Assembly: GCF_003945595.2 (NCBI RefSeq)
Contig: NW_024104140.1
Coordinates: 372,001 to 436,000, forward strand
Length of the DNA: 64,000 nucleotides
Direction of reading: 5' to 3'
Source of the DNA: Pipra filicauda
Lineage: Eukaryota > Chordata > Aves > Passeriformes > Pipridae
Shown here: piece by piece, positions 51,587 through 62,371 of the stretch
Layout of the letters: each line of letters begins with the position of its first letter
Numbering within the stretch: position 1 is the first letter of the stretch
Made by a program: the position numbers and the translations under genes
The notes under the pieces: model-generated
What the model saw: only the letters and a program-made list of their open reading frames with translations
What the model was told of the DNA's origin: nothing
The model's database searches: none

Positions 51587-52239
51587 TTCAATTAATATCC
51601 TGAAACTGAATCTGTTTTGCCTGTGATGGGAACTGCCAAGTCATCTCTCCCTGTCTTTATCCCAACTCATGAACTTTTTGTTATATTTTATCTCTCCTGC
51701 CCAGCTACAGAGAGGAATGATAGAGCAGTTTTGGTGGGCACTTGACATCCAACCAGGATCAACCCACCACAATAAATTATCCTATTAAACCCTAGAAACA
51801 CACTTAAAACTTGGGGAATAAACTGGCTGTCATTGCCCATGCAAGAGAGCGGCAGAACTGTTTTCTTCTTTTGTCACTCTTTCTGCCTATTTCACCTCCT
51901 GGAATGGAGAGGTTTGTTCATAACCTCAGGAAAATGCACACAACTGTGACCACAACTTCAGCCTCAGATGTTCTCCAGAAGGTCAAATGTTGATGAATTT
52001 TGCCTGTCCAGACATTGGAAATGAATGTAGTTACATGAGTCAAGCATCCTGTTCCTAAAACCTTTAAATCTTTTTATATGTAGGGCAAAGATGCTAAAAC
52101 TGAAGCTAGTAAATGTAAATATCGCTGTTCGTAGTGTTCCATTTGGTCTTCATTATCTAAGTGGATTGCTAAGAAATCAGATTATTAACTGTATTTTGAA
52201 GACTACTTAAATCTTGGAGATGGCTCTAGATTCTGTTGA

Positions 52240-52255
52240 TTTTTTTTTTTTTTTT
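52240..52255. repeat. Poly-T run (16)
   Basis: Sixteen consecutive T followed by AAGG, in AT-rich DNA. Confidence 0.95.
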
Positions 52256-54089
52256 AAGGCAGGAAGAAAAGAGATGATCCAGAGGTTACCAATACTAACA
52301 TCAGGGCTAGAGAAGTTCCTGAAATCTCCATCTTTCCTAATTCCATATGTCAAAGGCTATTAAGACAATGCATTTAACTATGATACTGCTTACCTGCAAT
52401 GAAGCCAGATTCTAATCAAGAAAAGGACAAAGCTTTCATGCCTTACAGCAGCCAGAAGTGGTCAGACCCAGGGTGTATATTAGCTTTTTGTTGGGGACAA
52501 GGCATATATAGGAAGAGCCCTTTGTTTGCTTCCTTCATCCAGAGAAAAGTTATGGGGAAGGGGAGGATGCAGAGGCAAACGAATCTGCTCAGTCTGGATC
52601 TGCCTTTCTCCTGAAAGGCTTCACAGCTTAGACAGTGGAATGAACCCTGCGTTAGAGTAAGGCAAAAAAATGCAAGCAGAGGAGCTACAGAAATGCCTTG
52701 CTTTCCATGCATGAGAGGATTTGAGCACCAGGATCAGGAGGAATTATTTCAGACCAGTCCATAACTGCATCACTGAAGCTCTGGGACACTTAATCCAATC
52801 GGCTAAATATTTCAAACTTTATTTTAAAGTGCTTCTTTTTGCTTAGCAGACAGTGACCGGATATAACAAGCATGCTTATAGTTTAATTCACCTGCCTTCT
52901 CCTTGGAACCAAGCCTTTAAAACACACCCATCTTACAGCCGGAAAGGGAGACCTGTGATTAGCCCATTCAATCCCTGCAGTGACTCACCCTCCTTGCTTC
53001 CTTCAGCAAATCCAGCACTACAGGAGTTATTGCTCTGTCCTTATTCAGGCCAGCAGCTGATGGTGCACATGGAACAAGACTGCTGGGAAGATATCCAGGC
53101 CTTGCTTTGACTCCAAGTGAATTTGCTACATACCCCACTTCCTCTAATTATAGCAAATCACTATCACTGCTATGAAGCTCTTCTACATCTGCCCAGTTGG
53201 CTTCTGTTCTGCCTCTGCTCCATGCGTGGTGAGGCTGAACTCCCAGCCTGTGAGGGGATGCTTATGCTGCTCTCAGTTCTCTTCTGAACCCACAGTTTCC
53301 ATCAGCTGAAAACCTTCTACTGTTGCGTGGTAGAGGAGCTTGGCTCTGGTGAAGGGAGGCTTTAGGGAGAGCTTGGAGTCCTCCCAGGAAACAGGCCATT
53401 TCTATCCATGTGTTGGCAAATTTGGAAAATGAAGCAAATTGTCTGTGTAAGGGACAGAGAAGATGAACTCCTGGGCTATGTTCTTCTCATTCCAAACATC
53501 AGTTGACTTAAAGCTTTTGGTCTTTGAGATAACTGGTATATACCAATGCCTTCTTATCTCTCAGAGAGTTCTAGAACTTAATTAATTAGCATTTATGAAC
53601 TGTGAACACTTCCTTTGATAGGTGTTATTAAGTATCACAGCAAAATGTGAATAATCTTAGCATGCTTAAATTAGCTCAACTTTGGTATAGGTGAAAAGAG
53701 AATAAATGACACTACATCATAGGGAATATCTTGGGTTCTTTGAAATGCCATAATCCTCCTCTTATGGCTTTCTGGGCTATTTTTATAATACTAATTCTGA
53801 TTAAAAGTATGAAGTCTGACTGTCTGCTCTAATCCATTTTCATCCTTGCATATCTAGCAATATTAAACACTCTGACTAGCCTTAAGGCCTTTAAAAATAT
53901 TCCCATGCTGTAGAAACTTCTGAGGAACGCATAAGCTGCACACGTTTCCCTGCTTCTGCAGTGGGAAGAGTTTATGGAGCTGCACAAGCGACCAGGATGG
54001 CTGCTGTATTTAGTGCATTGACTTTGATTATGTCCCAGTCCGAGAGTAGCTGATTTAGTTTTTAGCTGTCTGCTGTTCCGAAGTGGAGC

Positions 54090-54125
54090 TCACACGCTGT
54101 GGTCACACGCTGTGATCGCACGCTG
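54090..54125. repeat. 13-bp tandem repeat, 2.8 copies, CpG-bearing
   Basis: TCACACGCTGTGG at 54090-54102, TCACACGCTGTGA at 54103-54115 and TCGCACGCTG at 54116-54125. Each unit has a CpG in the CACACGCTG core, so the array forms a small cluster of identical potential binding sites. It lies about 100 bp upstream of the TATA box at 54224. Confidence 0.92.
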
Positions 54126-54223
54126 ACGAGAAAATGGTTTGTCCATTTCCAGTTCTTGTAGTTTTCTTTCTTGTTCTTGTTATAGTAGCTGCTCACCTCC
54201 TCTCTTTATAAGCTGAGAAGCTG

Positions 54224-54231
54224 TATAAAAA
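54224..54231 (+). promoter_or_regulatory. Candidate TATA box
   Basis: TATAAAAA is followed by CGGGCTGG and, 25 bases after the box, by an ATG in good context. The surrounding 54090-54330 has more CpG than its flanks. No initiator or CAAT box can be pinned down, and TATAAA occurs by chance in AT-rich DNA. Confidence 0.25.
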
Positions 54232-54255
54232 CGGGCTGGAAGTGCCTGTACCGAA

Positions 54256-54378
54256 ATGGGTAAGGTTGAGAGGCTGCTTCTGCAGCCTGCTCCCTGTGCA
54301 GGGTACAGACGCTTTGAGCCCCGTCCAGATTGTAGCCAGGCAAAAAGAAGTTTCACAGAAGTACTCAGCAGCATGTAA
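54256..54378 (+). other. Short open frame of 40 codons behind the TATA box
   Basis: The start GAAATGG has G at -3 and G at +4, a good vertebrate context. The frame encodes 40 residues and ends in TAA. It begins MGKVERLLLQPAPCAGYRR, is basic, and has no signal peptide or membrane segment. The ATG lies only about 25 bp after the TATA box, so the 5' leader would be almost absent, which argues against normal translation. It could instead be part of a longer RNA, or chance. Confidence 0.15.
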
Positions 54379-56207
54379 CTCATGATAACAATGGAGAAAA
54401 AGGCACAGCTCCTGTGTTCTTAGACAGTTTTGCCCCACTTTATGTTGTATTTTAGGCTGTTAGTACTGCAGATAGAACTGTATTGAACTCTACCTTTTCA
54501 TACTAAAAAAGCTCAGCTAACCTTCTCAAACCCCACAGTTGTTCTGAGAGGGTTTTCAGCCATAAAGCATGAATTTTTATCAGCTGTTTTGCAATTAAAA
54601 TGAGGAAAAATCCTCCAAAAGCACATTTTAAAAAATATGTAACTTGATGTTGTTTTTCAATACCCTGTCTGTAAAAACAGGGTTTTTTTCCCTCAGTTTT
54701 CTAGGAAACCTAATTTGACCATGAAAGAAGCAATTAAGCTAGAATATGTTCTGTTTTATCTGATCTCTAAATAATTTAGAGGCTGAAATTGGTTTGATTT
54801 TTTGTTATTGGTACCGAAAAATAAAAACTTTACTCATTATATGAGCAAGTAAACACAAAAGGCAAATTATGTGAGGCACATAAAAGTGAAGAAGGACTAA
54901 GAAAAAAAGTATGTGCAAAAGAACAAACTTGGTCCTGCAGTTTAGCAGTCATATTTACTGCAATTTTATGATATGAACAGATAGGAAAATAATAATGTAA
55001 AAATGTTTAACTAGAAATCATCCAGTTCAAGTCTCCATTCCCAAACTGTCTTATAACTTCAAATTCTTTATTTCCATCTGCTACATTACCAGAACAAGTT
55101 AGAGGAAAATGGGGTTTATTTGCTATAGGCATGTAAGGGGTGCAGAAGATCCAGAGGCTATACTGGATTTCAATTCTGTTAGTTAAAGCTTAAAAAGTGA
55201 TTTGAAAGCAATGCTTTTCGTTAAACATTTAAGAAACTTTCTGTAGAAAATGTGTTTGCATGCTAAACAGAGGAGAAGAACATAGATTATTTTTTGTGCC
55301 TTGGGAGAGAATGACCTCCAGTGTTGTCTTTCTTGGACCATCTAGATAGAACTCAATCACTACTCACCTTCACAAAGACTATTTCAGAGTGGGGCACTTG
55401 ATGACAAAGTAGTCTGATGCCTCAACCCAGTATATTCACTGGAGGAAGGTTCCCTTGTAGTGGGGATGTACTTGGACTGATTCGTTGTACAGCAAAAGGG
55501 ATAAGGCAGATGAACAGAAGTAGCCATGATCATTTCAGCACAATGGAAGAGTAGGTATGGAGAGAAGGGCAGGGGTATTTTGAGGGCACAGCAGCTGGTG
55601 GAGTTTTTTTTTTTAAGGACAGAGTGGCTGTTTTGAAAGCACAGATGGTGTTTGGGATGTAGGAATCTGTAGAAAACCAAGATTTGAGAGATGCCTAAGC
55701 CACTTTTTCATGTGGGCTATGAGTTCAGGTTTCTGTATTTTCAAGTATGCTTTTAGAAAGATTTTAAGAGAGCGTGGGTGACACCTCAGAGTGTGTGGAA
55801 TTAACACTCTGTGCAAACCAAGCTCTAAATAACTCAGGTTGTCTCTCTCCCACCATCAAAAGTCCGTGCAGTCACTGGTTACTTTGAAAAACTGTGTCCA
55901 TCTGTCCTAGAATTATAATAAATATTTTGGCAAATGCATTCATATGAATTAATTTTCCTACATGCAGTAGTGACTCTGCAAGTGTTCTTTGACACTATTT
56001 GATTAATTTCCCCAAGGTTGACACTTTTGTTGTTAAACAGAGCCACAGAGTGATTGTGGCCTGATGACTTTTTTTTCCCATGACACAACAGATCAGTCTT
56101 GTCCTTCTGTCACACAACCACGAAACAAAGAAGGCTGTGTCAATAAACTGGGGTTATTTTTAGTTTTCTGAAAGCTCCTTCCTGCTTCTTGGCTCCTATC
56201 TCTCCAG

Positions 56208-56290
56208 GCAGTTGGGAGATGCTGTTTTCCTCTCTCACAGCCCCTGGTGATTATACACTATCTGTTCTGGACTTTGTGTCCATTCTCCAA
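56208..56290 (+). other. Exon-like segment, 83 nt, gene unknown
   Basis: A pyrimidine-rich acceptor (CTTCTTGGCTCCTATCTCTC then CAG, ending 56207) is followed by an open frame and a CAA|GTAAGA donor at 56291. The frame enters in phase 1 and leaves in phase 0. It gives SWEMLFSSLTAPGDYTLSV followed by a hydrophobic stretch (LDFVSILQ). I recognise no family. The 126-codon frame that contains it starts at an ATG upstream of the acceptor and runs on past the donor, so frame openness alone is not strong evidence. Confidence 0.22.
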
Positions 56291-57257
56291 GTAAGAACCA
56301 AGATAAGATATGATTATCATCAGGATACCTTGACACCTCAGGCTCTGCAGGTGAACACTCATGGCAAAACAGGTGACTATGAATTTCCATTTCATACTCT
56401 TCTTTCTTCCTTGAAATTACTAAGTCTAGTTGCCCTGATGCTAAAAGCCATCATATCCAGAAGCCTTGTGGAACATATGTCACATAGGAGCAGTCATAAC
56501 AGATCAGACCAGTGTCCACTAAGCCAAGTGTTCTGTAAAACAAAATACAAGAATAGGGCAAAGACATAGCATTGCCTGGATTTTTGGAAAGTAGTGGTTG
56601 TGGGACTCCTGAGGCAGAGATTTTGCTTGGAAGCCTGTCAAGGACTTTATTATTTGAATTTGAAAAAGTTAGCTCTGCTCATTTCCCTGTGATGCTTATC
56701 TTTTCTTAGACCTGCATCGTATGATTCCTCAACTGCCTTACTTTCTTTAACCTGAAGAGGTAGCATTTTGTAGAGTCCACACCTCTCTGTAAGTATAGAT
56801 CAGAGAAATGTCACAGGCAAGAGAGTTTCTGCCTGTGTTGAGTTCATACCAGGAAGAAAATTCTTGCAGATAATTCTCTTCATTTGTGCACCCAGAAGTC
56901 TTTCACACATACAGGGTTACCAGACTGCACACATACACTCCACAATAAATACATGTAAGGAGTAGGCTTGCTGGTGTCACCAAATGATATTTTTTGAGCC
57001 ATGACTGTCAAATGCCAGAAACTATCCATCTCAGTGGTTCCTTAAGGTAAACTAAGAAGCTGACCCAATTCCACTACTTTGACATTTCTTTTTATTTCTA
57101 ATTTTCAAGATGAACACAAAAATGTTCCATCCAGTGACACTCGTGAAGAACAAAAGCATTCAAAATCCACCTCTGTTTTGGAGAGCTTTCATAGAGAAAG
57201 CCAGAACACCTGAGTTTGTCTGACTTAAAGCATTGGTTTCTGACTGCAGCTGCCTGC

Positions 57258-59245
57258 AGGGCAGGGGCAGATGATATTATAGTGGGGGTCTGCTACAGGC
57301 CACCTGACCGAGAAGACTAACTGGATGAGTTGCACTATAGACAAATAGGAGCAGCCTTGTGTTTATAAACCCTGGTCCCCATAGGGGGCTTCAACCACCT
57401 CAATATCTGTTGGAGGGACAACACAAGCAGTCCAGGAGATTCCTGGAGTGTGTTGGTAACTTTCTTCTCTAAGTCATAGAGAATCCAATGAGGAGAGATG
57501 TTATGCTGGACCTTGTTCCCTCTAGCAAAGAGGGCCTGGAGAGGAATGCGAAGCCCAAGAGCAACCTGGGCTGCAGTGACAATGGAATTGGTGGAGTTTG
57601 AGACCCTTAGGGCAGCAAAAGGAGGGAACACAGCAAACTCACTACCCCGGGCTTCACAAGAGACAACTTTGGCTCTTCAGGATCTGCTTGGTTGACTACC
57701 ATGGGATAAAGTGCTGGAGGGAAAAGAGGCCCAAGAAAGCTGATCAGTATTCAAGGATCACCCTGTCCCAGCTCAGGAGTGGTGCATCCCAAGAAAGAGG
57801 TAGTCAGGCAAAATCATCAGGAGGCCTGCATGGATGAATGAGGAACCCCTGGACAAAGTCAAGCACAAAAAGGAAGCACACAGAGGGTGGGAGCAAGGAC
57901 AGGTAGCCTGGGAGAGAGCCTGCAGAGAGATTGTCTGACCAGTCAGAGATGAGGTTAGGAAAGCTAAATCCCTGATAGGATTTAATCTGGTCAGGGATGT
58001 AAAGGACAGCAAGAAAAGTTTCCATAAGTACATTGGTGATTAAGAGAAGCCTATGAAAAATGTGGATCCTCTCCAGAAGCAAGTGGGAGACGTGGTTACC
58101 TGGATCATGGAAAAGGCTGAGGTGCTCAGAACCTGAAGGTGCATGAGTCTATGTGTTCTATTGAGATGCATCTGTGAGTCCTAAGGGAATTTTTGGAGGA
58201 AGTGGCTAAGCCACTATCCATCATATTTGAGAACTCATGGCAGTTTTGTGAAGTTCCCACTGACTGGAAAAGGGGAAATATACCCCCATATTTAAAAAGA
58301 GAAAAAAGGAAGACCTGAGGAACTACAGGTTGGTCGGTATGAGCTCGGTGCCTGGCAGCAAATTATGGATTTGGAGCAAATTATGGATTATAGAGCAAAT
58401 CCTCCTGGAAACTATGCTAAGACACAAGGAAAGTAAAAAGGGTGATTGGTGACAATGTGTCTCCATTAAGGGTAAATCAAGCCTGACAAATTTGGTGGCC
58501 TTCTGTGGTGGATTTGCAGAGCTATCTGTGGATGAGAAAAGAGTGACTGTTGTCATCTACCTGGATTTTTGCAAAATGTTTGGCACTGTCCAACACAACA
58601 TCCTTTTCTCTAAACTGGAGAGACATAGATTTAATGGATGGAGCACTGGATGGATAAGGAATTGGCTGGATGGTTGCACACAAAGAGTTGGAGTCAACAA
58701 CTTAATGCCCAAGTGGAGACTAGTGACAAGTGGTGTCTCTCAGGGGTTGGTACTGAGACCAGGGCTGTTTAACATCTTTGTTGGTGACATGGACAGTGAG
58801 GTTGAGAGTGCTCTCACCGAGTTTGCTGATGACACCAAGCTGTGTGGTGCAGTCAACACGCTGGAGGGAAGGGATACCATCCAGAGGGACCTGGGCAGGC
58901 TTGAGAGCTGTGCCTGTGCAAACCTCATGAAGTTCCATGAGGCCAAGTGCAAGGTCCTGCACCCGAGCTTGGGTAATTCTGAGCACTACAGACTGGCAGA
59001 GAATGGACTGAGAGTAGCCCTGAGGAGAAAGACTTGGGAGTGTTGGTGGATGAGAAAATCAACACGACATAGCAATGCCCACCTACAGCCCAGAAAGCCA
59101 ACCACATCCTGAGCTGCATCAAGATAGTCATGGCCAGCAGACTGAGGGAGGGGATTCTACCCCTCTACTCTGTCCTTGTGAGACCCAATCTGCAGTACTG
59201 TGTTCAGCTCTGGAGAGGCTTTTCTCCTCTAGGCCCCCAGTAAAA
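57258..59245 (+). mobile_element. CR1 LINE, long copy with endonuclease end and RT, both ends missing
   Basis: The longest CR1 copy here, nearly 2 kb. It begins in the last part of the endonuclease (IIVGVCYRPPD, about 57273-57305) and runs through the linker into the reverse transcriptase. From 58492 a 206-codon frame is open. In it, motif A reads YLDFCKMFGTV (first catalytic Asp at residue 25, but a Gly where a second Asp is usual). Then come TSGVSQGLVLRPGLFNIF and motif C FADDTKL (Asp113 and Asp114 kept). Several stops and shifts lie before 58492. Sequence similarity fades at about 59217-59245, after CTGTGTTCAGCTCTGG. The C-terminal block and 3' tail are absent, which is unusual for CR1. 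An 18-bp internal duplication lies at 58357-58392. The copy cannot make a functional protein. Confidence 0.95.
58357..58392. repeat. 18-bp tandem duplication inside CR1
   Basis: AGCAAATTATGGATTTGG (58357-58374) is repeated as AGCAAATTATGGATTATA (58375-58392), with the start of a third unit after it. The duplication occurred within the inserted element and is 18 bases, so it keeps the frame. Confidence 0.88.
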
Positions 59246-62118
59246 TGTTCCTCCATGATGGGCCTTGAATGCTGGGGATCATTTTCTCTCCTCAGACAGA
59301 GGTGCAGCACTCCATTGAGGATGCTGAGACAATTGTGAATCATTGGTTTTCATCTGATGTGCAGAAGAAAGAAAGAAATCAATTTTAAGAAGAAATCAGC
59401 TGATAGTGTTTGTTCCTGACAGGGCTTTGCTCCTACTGTGGAGGGAACTCCTTGCAGTTTGTAATGCCAGGGCAATTTCAGGTAACAGTCCAGTGCTCTG
59501 AGTGTCCAGATAACTCTCAAACTCACTTAACTTTAATGGTTACAGGAGCGTGACTCCCAGCAGATGCTGCAGGGGCTTTCCATGAGCTGGTAGGTCTAAA
59601 ACAAACAAAAAATAGGCAGATTCACTGACAGGCTGAGGAAGCTTGTGTGTGCTGGATGTACATTTACAGGATACCCAGCATTTGCTAAATTTCAGAGGCT
59701 GGATTTAATCTCATCTAGAACTGTGCAAACTGTGCTTCCATCTTTTAAAAACTGAAGTATGTAACTCCTGCTTTGTTTCTTGAACAGATGACTATTCCCT
59801 AAAAGAGATTTTAGTGGCTACAATATCTGTATATGTCCTTTTTCATGACTTTTATATCTACCAACACAGCATCTTTTTTGCTGTTTTGATTCCCCTATGA
59901 TTCTATCTTGCATTTGTCACATATTGTTCACTCCAGCTATCTCTGGTCAAATTATACAGAGCACTTGATGTGAAACCAGGCAGTGAATGCAATAAATAAA
60001 AAATTTTACTTATTTGGGGTTTTTTAGCTGGTGGGAAGTGTCTGCCTTGAAGACACCACAGCACCTGTCAGTAATTTTTCCCTCAAATGTGTGGCATGTA
60101 GATACTGACATTTAGGGTTTCTAAATCCCTGTGTTGCAAATCATAAATTTATGCAGGTTGGAAGGACCTGCAGCAGTTTCACCTGCCTCCCCCTCCTCAA
60201 TACTAGTCCAGCTAAATCAAAATGCTATGCACGGTGCTATTTTTTAATAGCTGTTTTTTAATAGCTGTTTTTATAATAGCTTCAAGAATGGAGAACTAGT
60301 GACATCCCTGAAACCTTGCTACAGTAAAGGTCTTCCTCTCTGGAGAAAAAAATTGTTCCCAAGTTCTCATGGCAGTGTCCTGTGTTGCATCTTGTACCTG
60401 ATGGCTCTCATCCTTTCTCTGTGTATCTCTGAGAAGCCCCTGTCTCTGTCTTTGCTCTCCCCTCCTATGGGGCTGCTGAAGACAGTAGTAGGCCCCTTTT
60501 AACCTTCTCTTCTTAATCCTGACTTGAAAATCATTACCTATCATAAAGAAATATAAGTTTAATGGCTTTAATATTTTGGGGTTTGATCAGGAAGGGATCG
60601 AGTTTTCAGGCTTTTATGCACAACCACAAAGGCTACTCTTCTCTTTTTGTCTGACCTTTTAATTATATTGAGCCGTGGTTCTCTGTTTTTCATTTATTTG
60701 AAGAAGCTGAAACTGCAAATAAGAAAAGTTTTTAAAAGGAAGGAAAGAAAATCATGGCAATTGCCAAAATTATAAATGCAGTTTTAATTGAAAGTGCTTT
60801 TATGGGCACATAAAAACTCCTTTAGTATGTAGTATTGCTTCAGGACTTGTTTGCAGCTTCCCTCAAGGAAAGAAAAAGAGCAGTGTTGACAAATGACCAG
60901 AAATAAGCATTTTCCAGCAGCACTGAAAAGATAGGCTATATGTTTATACCTTAAAAAAACCACTTTCAGTTTCCTATTTCTTGCTTTGAAGATGCAAACC
61001 TTCAAGAGACTCAGAGAAAGATAGGGTGGCAAAATGTGTTAACCCAAGACTCAGGAAGAGAGCCTTTTGTAAGCCTTGTATTTGAGAACTTTCAGTTTTA
61101 ACATGTAAACAAATGTTTCAAGAAATAAAGACTAAATAAAAGTAGTAGTGACATGAAAAAAATGTTGGATTGTTCAAATACCTTAGTAAGGAAGAAAAGG
61201 CAAGGCAGAGGGTGAACAATCTGTGAAGTTTGAGTGTTAAAATAATATACAAGTAGAGAAAGCAAAGCTATTGTGCAAAGAAAAGTAAGGAACAGGCCAA
61301 ATAGAGGCTGGAGATCAAAAGGACTTGAAATAGAGGCAGAAATGTTCTGGGAAAAACATCGTAAACAATAACACCCTAGAATTGGTTTCTTAGAAAAACT
61401 GGAAAAAAGTGAAAGCCTAGGTATGTAGCTTGACGCTCTTTAATACATTTGAGAAGGCTGTTTTGGAAAAGCAAGGGAAATAGCACTGAATAAAGAGTAG
61501 TTCTGTACATAATGTGATCTTCAGTAAAACAATAGGCCACTCACTTCACGTTCCTCTCATTGGGAGAATCTGTGTGCTCCTATTACAAGTAAAACAACAA
61601 GAGAACAAGATCTTATGGTGAAATTACCTTTATTTTGCTGATTTTCTTAGCAGTTCTGTAAAGTCTGAAAGTGTTTGTGCTGTTGATGATTTTTTAGCAA
61701 CAGGTTGTTGCAAGCAGATGTAAGTGCCAATAAACATACAAAGGCCCAAAGCGACCGGAGTCTTTCGTGGAATTAACTCAAGAGTAGTAACTTAAACTTC
61801 ACAATACATCAGAATTTGGAGTTGTGGCCTTAAATCTCGCTTTGCTAATTCTGCTGCAAGGTAGAGACTATAAGACTGAAATTCTTCCTCAGTCTTTTCA
61901 CATTTAAGACGCAAATTACTTCAATAGTATTCTTTGGCACTTGTATAAATGGATGAAAGCATCTGTCAGCAATAACTTAACATTAATTGTTCTTTAATTA
62001 GTATAATGAGCATTTCTGGATGGTGTAATGCACATGTGTGCATTCCAGTGCTTTCTCAAATGAAAACTTAATTCTGCATGTCCTCTGAAAAATCCTAAAA
62101 CTAATGCGAGTGCTGTTT
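59246..62118. other. Unique non-coding DNA between two CR1 copies
   Basis: AT-rich DNA. All frames are under 90 codons without family features. A 14-bp tandem repeat lies at 60240-60282. The A-rich stretch at 61080-61400 has no coding character. Confidence 0.65.
60240..60282. repeat. 14-bp tandem repeat, 3 copies
   Basis: TTTTTTAATAGCTG occurs twice exactly (60240-60253 and 60254-60267), then a third, altered unit follows to about 60282. Confidence 0.92.
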
Positions 62119-62371
62119 CATAGAATTATAGAACCATAGAATGGTTTGGGTTGGAAGGGACCTTAAAGATCATCAAGTTCCAGCCCCAACACCACGGGCA
62201 GGTAACCTTCCACTAGATCAGCTTGGTCAGGGCCCCATCCAACCTGGCCTTGAACACTTCCAGGGACGGGGCATCCACAGCTTCTCTGAGCAATCTGTTC
62301 CAGTGCCTCACCACTCCCACAGAAAAAGAATTACTTCCTAATATATAATCTAAACCTTACTCTTTTTCACT
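62119..62371 (-). mobile_element. CR1 LINE, 3' end fragment on the minus strand
   Basis: In plus orientation it shows the complement of the CR1 tail: ATAGAATGGTTTGGGTTGG, then AAGGGACCTTAAAGATCATC. The usual CCATCCAACCTGGCCTTGAA and CTGTTCCAGTGCCTCACCAC blocks follow, then TTCCTAATATATAATCTAAA. It is less diverged than the copy at 12640. Only the last 250 bases or so of the element are present. The 66-codon plus frame across it is an antisense shadow. Confidence 0.95.

Larger units (their letters stand above)
50682..51771 (+). mobile_element. Solo LTR, bird ERVL-like, with 5-bp target duplication
   Basis: The 1090-bp element starts TGTGTTGTG and ends ACCCACCACA, i.e. TG...CA. It is flanked by ATAAA at 50677-50681 and ATAAA at 51772-51776; the match is 6 bp if the terminal A is not counted as LTR. 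Inside are repeated CAGCCCATGGTGG motifs (51007 and 51044 areas) and a TATTTAAG box. Near the 3' end are AATAAA and a CCTGTGATGGGAACTGCCAAG region. This layout matches LTRs of the ERVL-like families common in birds. No gag, pol or env sequence lies on either side, so this is a solo LTR left by recombination between two LTRs. The 241- and 187-codon minus-strand frames inside it are antisense shadows. Family identity is from memory of the pattern, not from a search. Confidence 0.87.
51777..57257. other. Unique DNA between LTR and long CR1; no gene recognised
   Basis: Mostly AT-rich and non-coding, with a T run at 52240-52255. It includes a CpG-bearing stretch at about 53930-54330 with a TATA box, and an exon-like segment at 56208-56290; both are listed separately. 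A CTGTAAGTAT donor-like site at 56788 follows a fair acceptor, but all three frames between them are closed. Frames up to 126 codons have no family features. Confidence 0.55.

Noticed and set aside
56704..56797. Good acceptor (CTTATCTTTTCTTAG) paired with a CTGTAAGTAT donor
   Set aside because: All three frames between them contain stops, so it is not a coding exon; a non-coding exon cannot be excluded.
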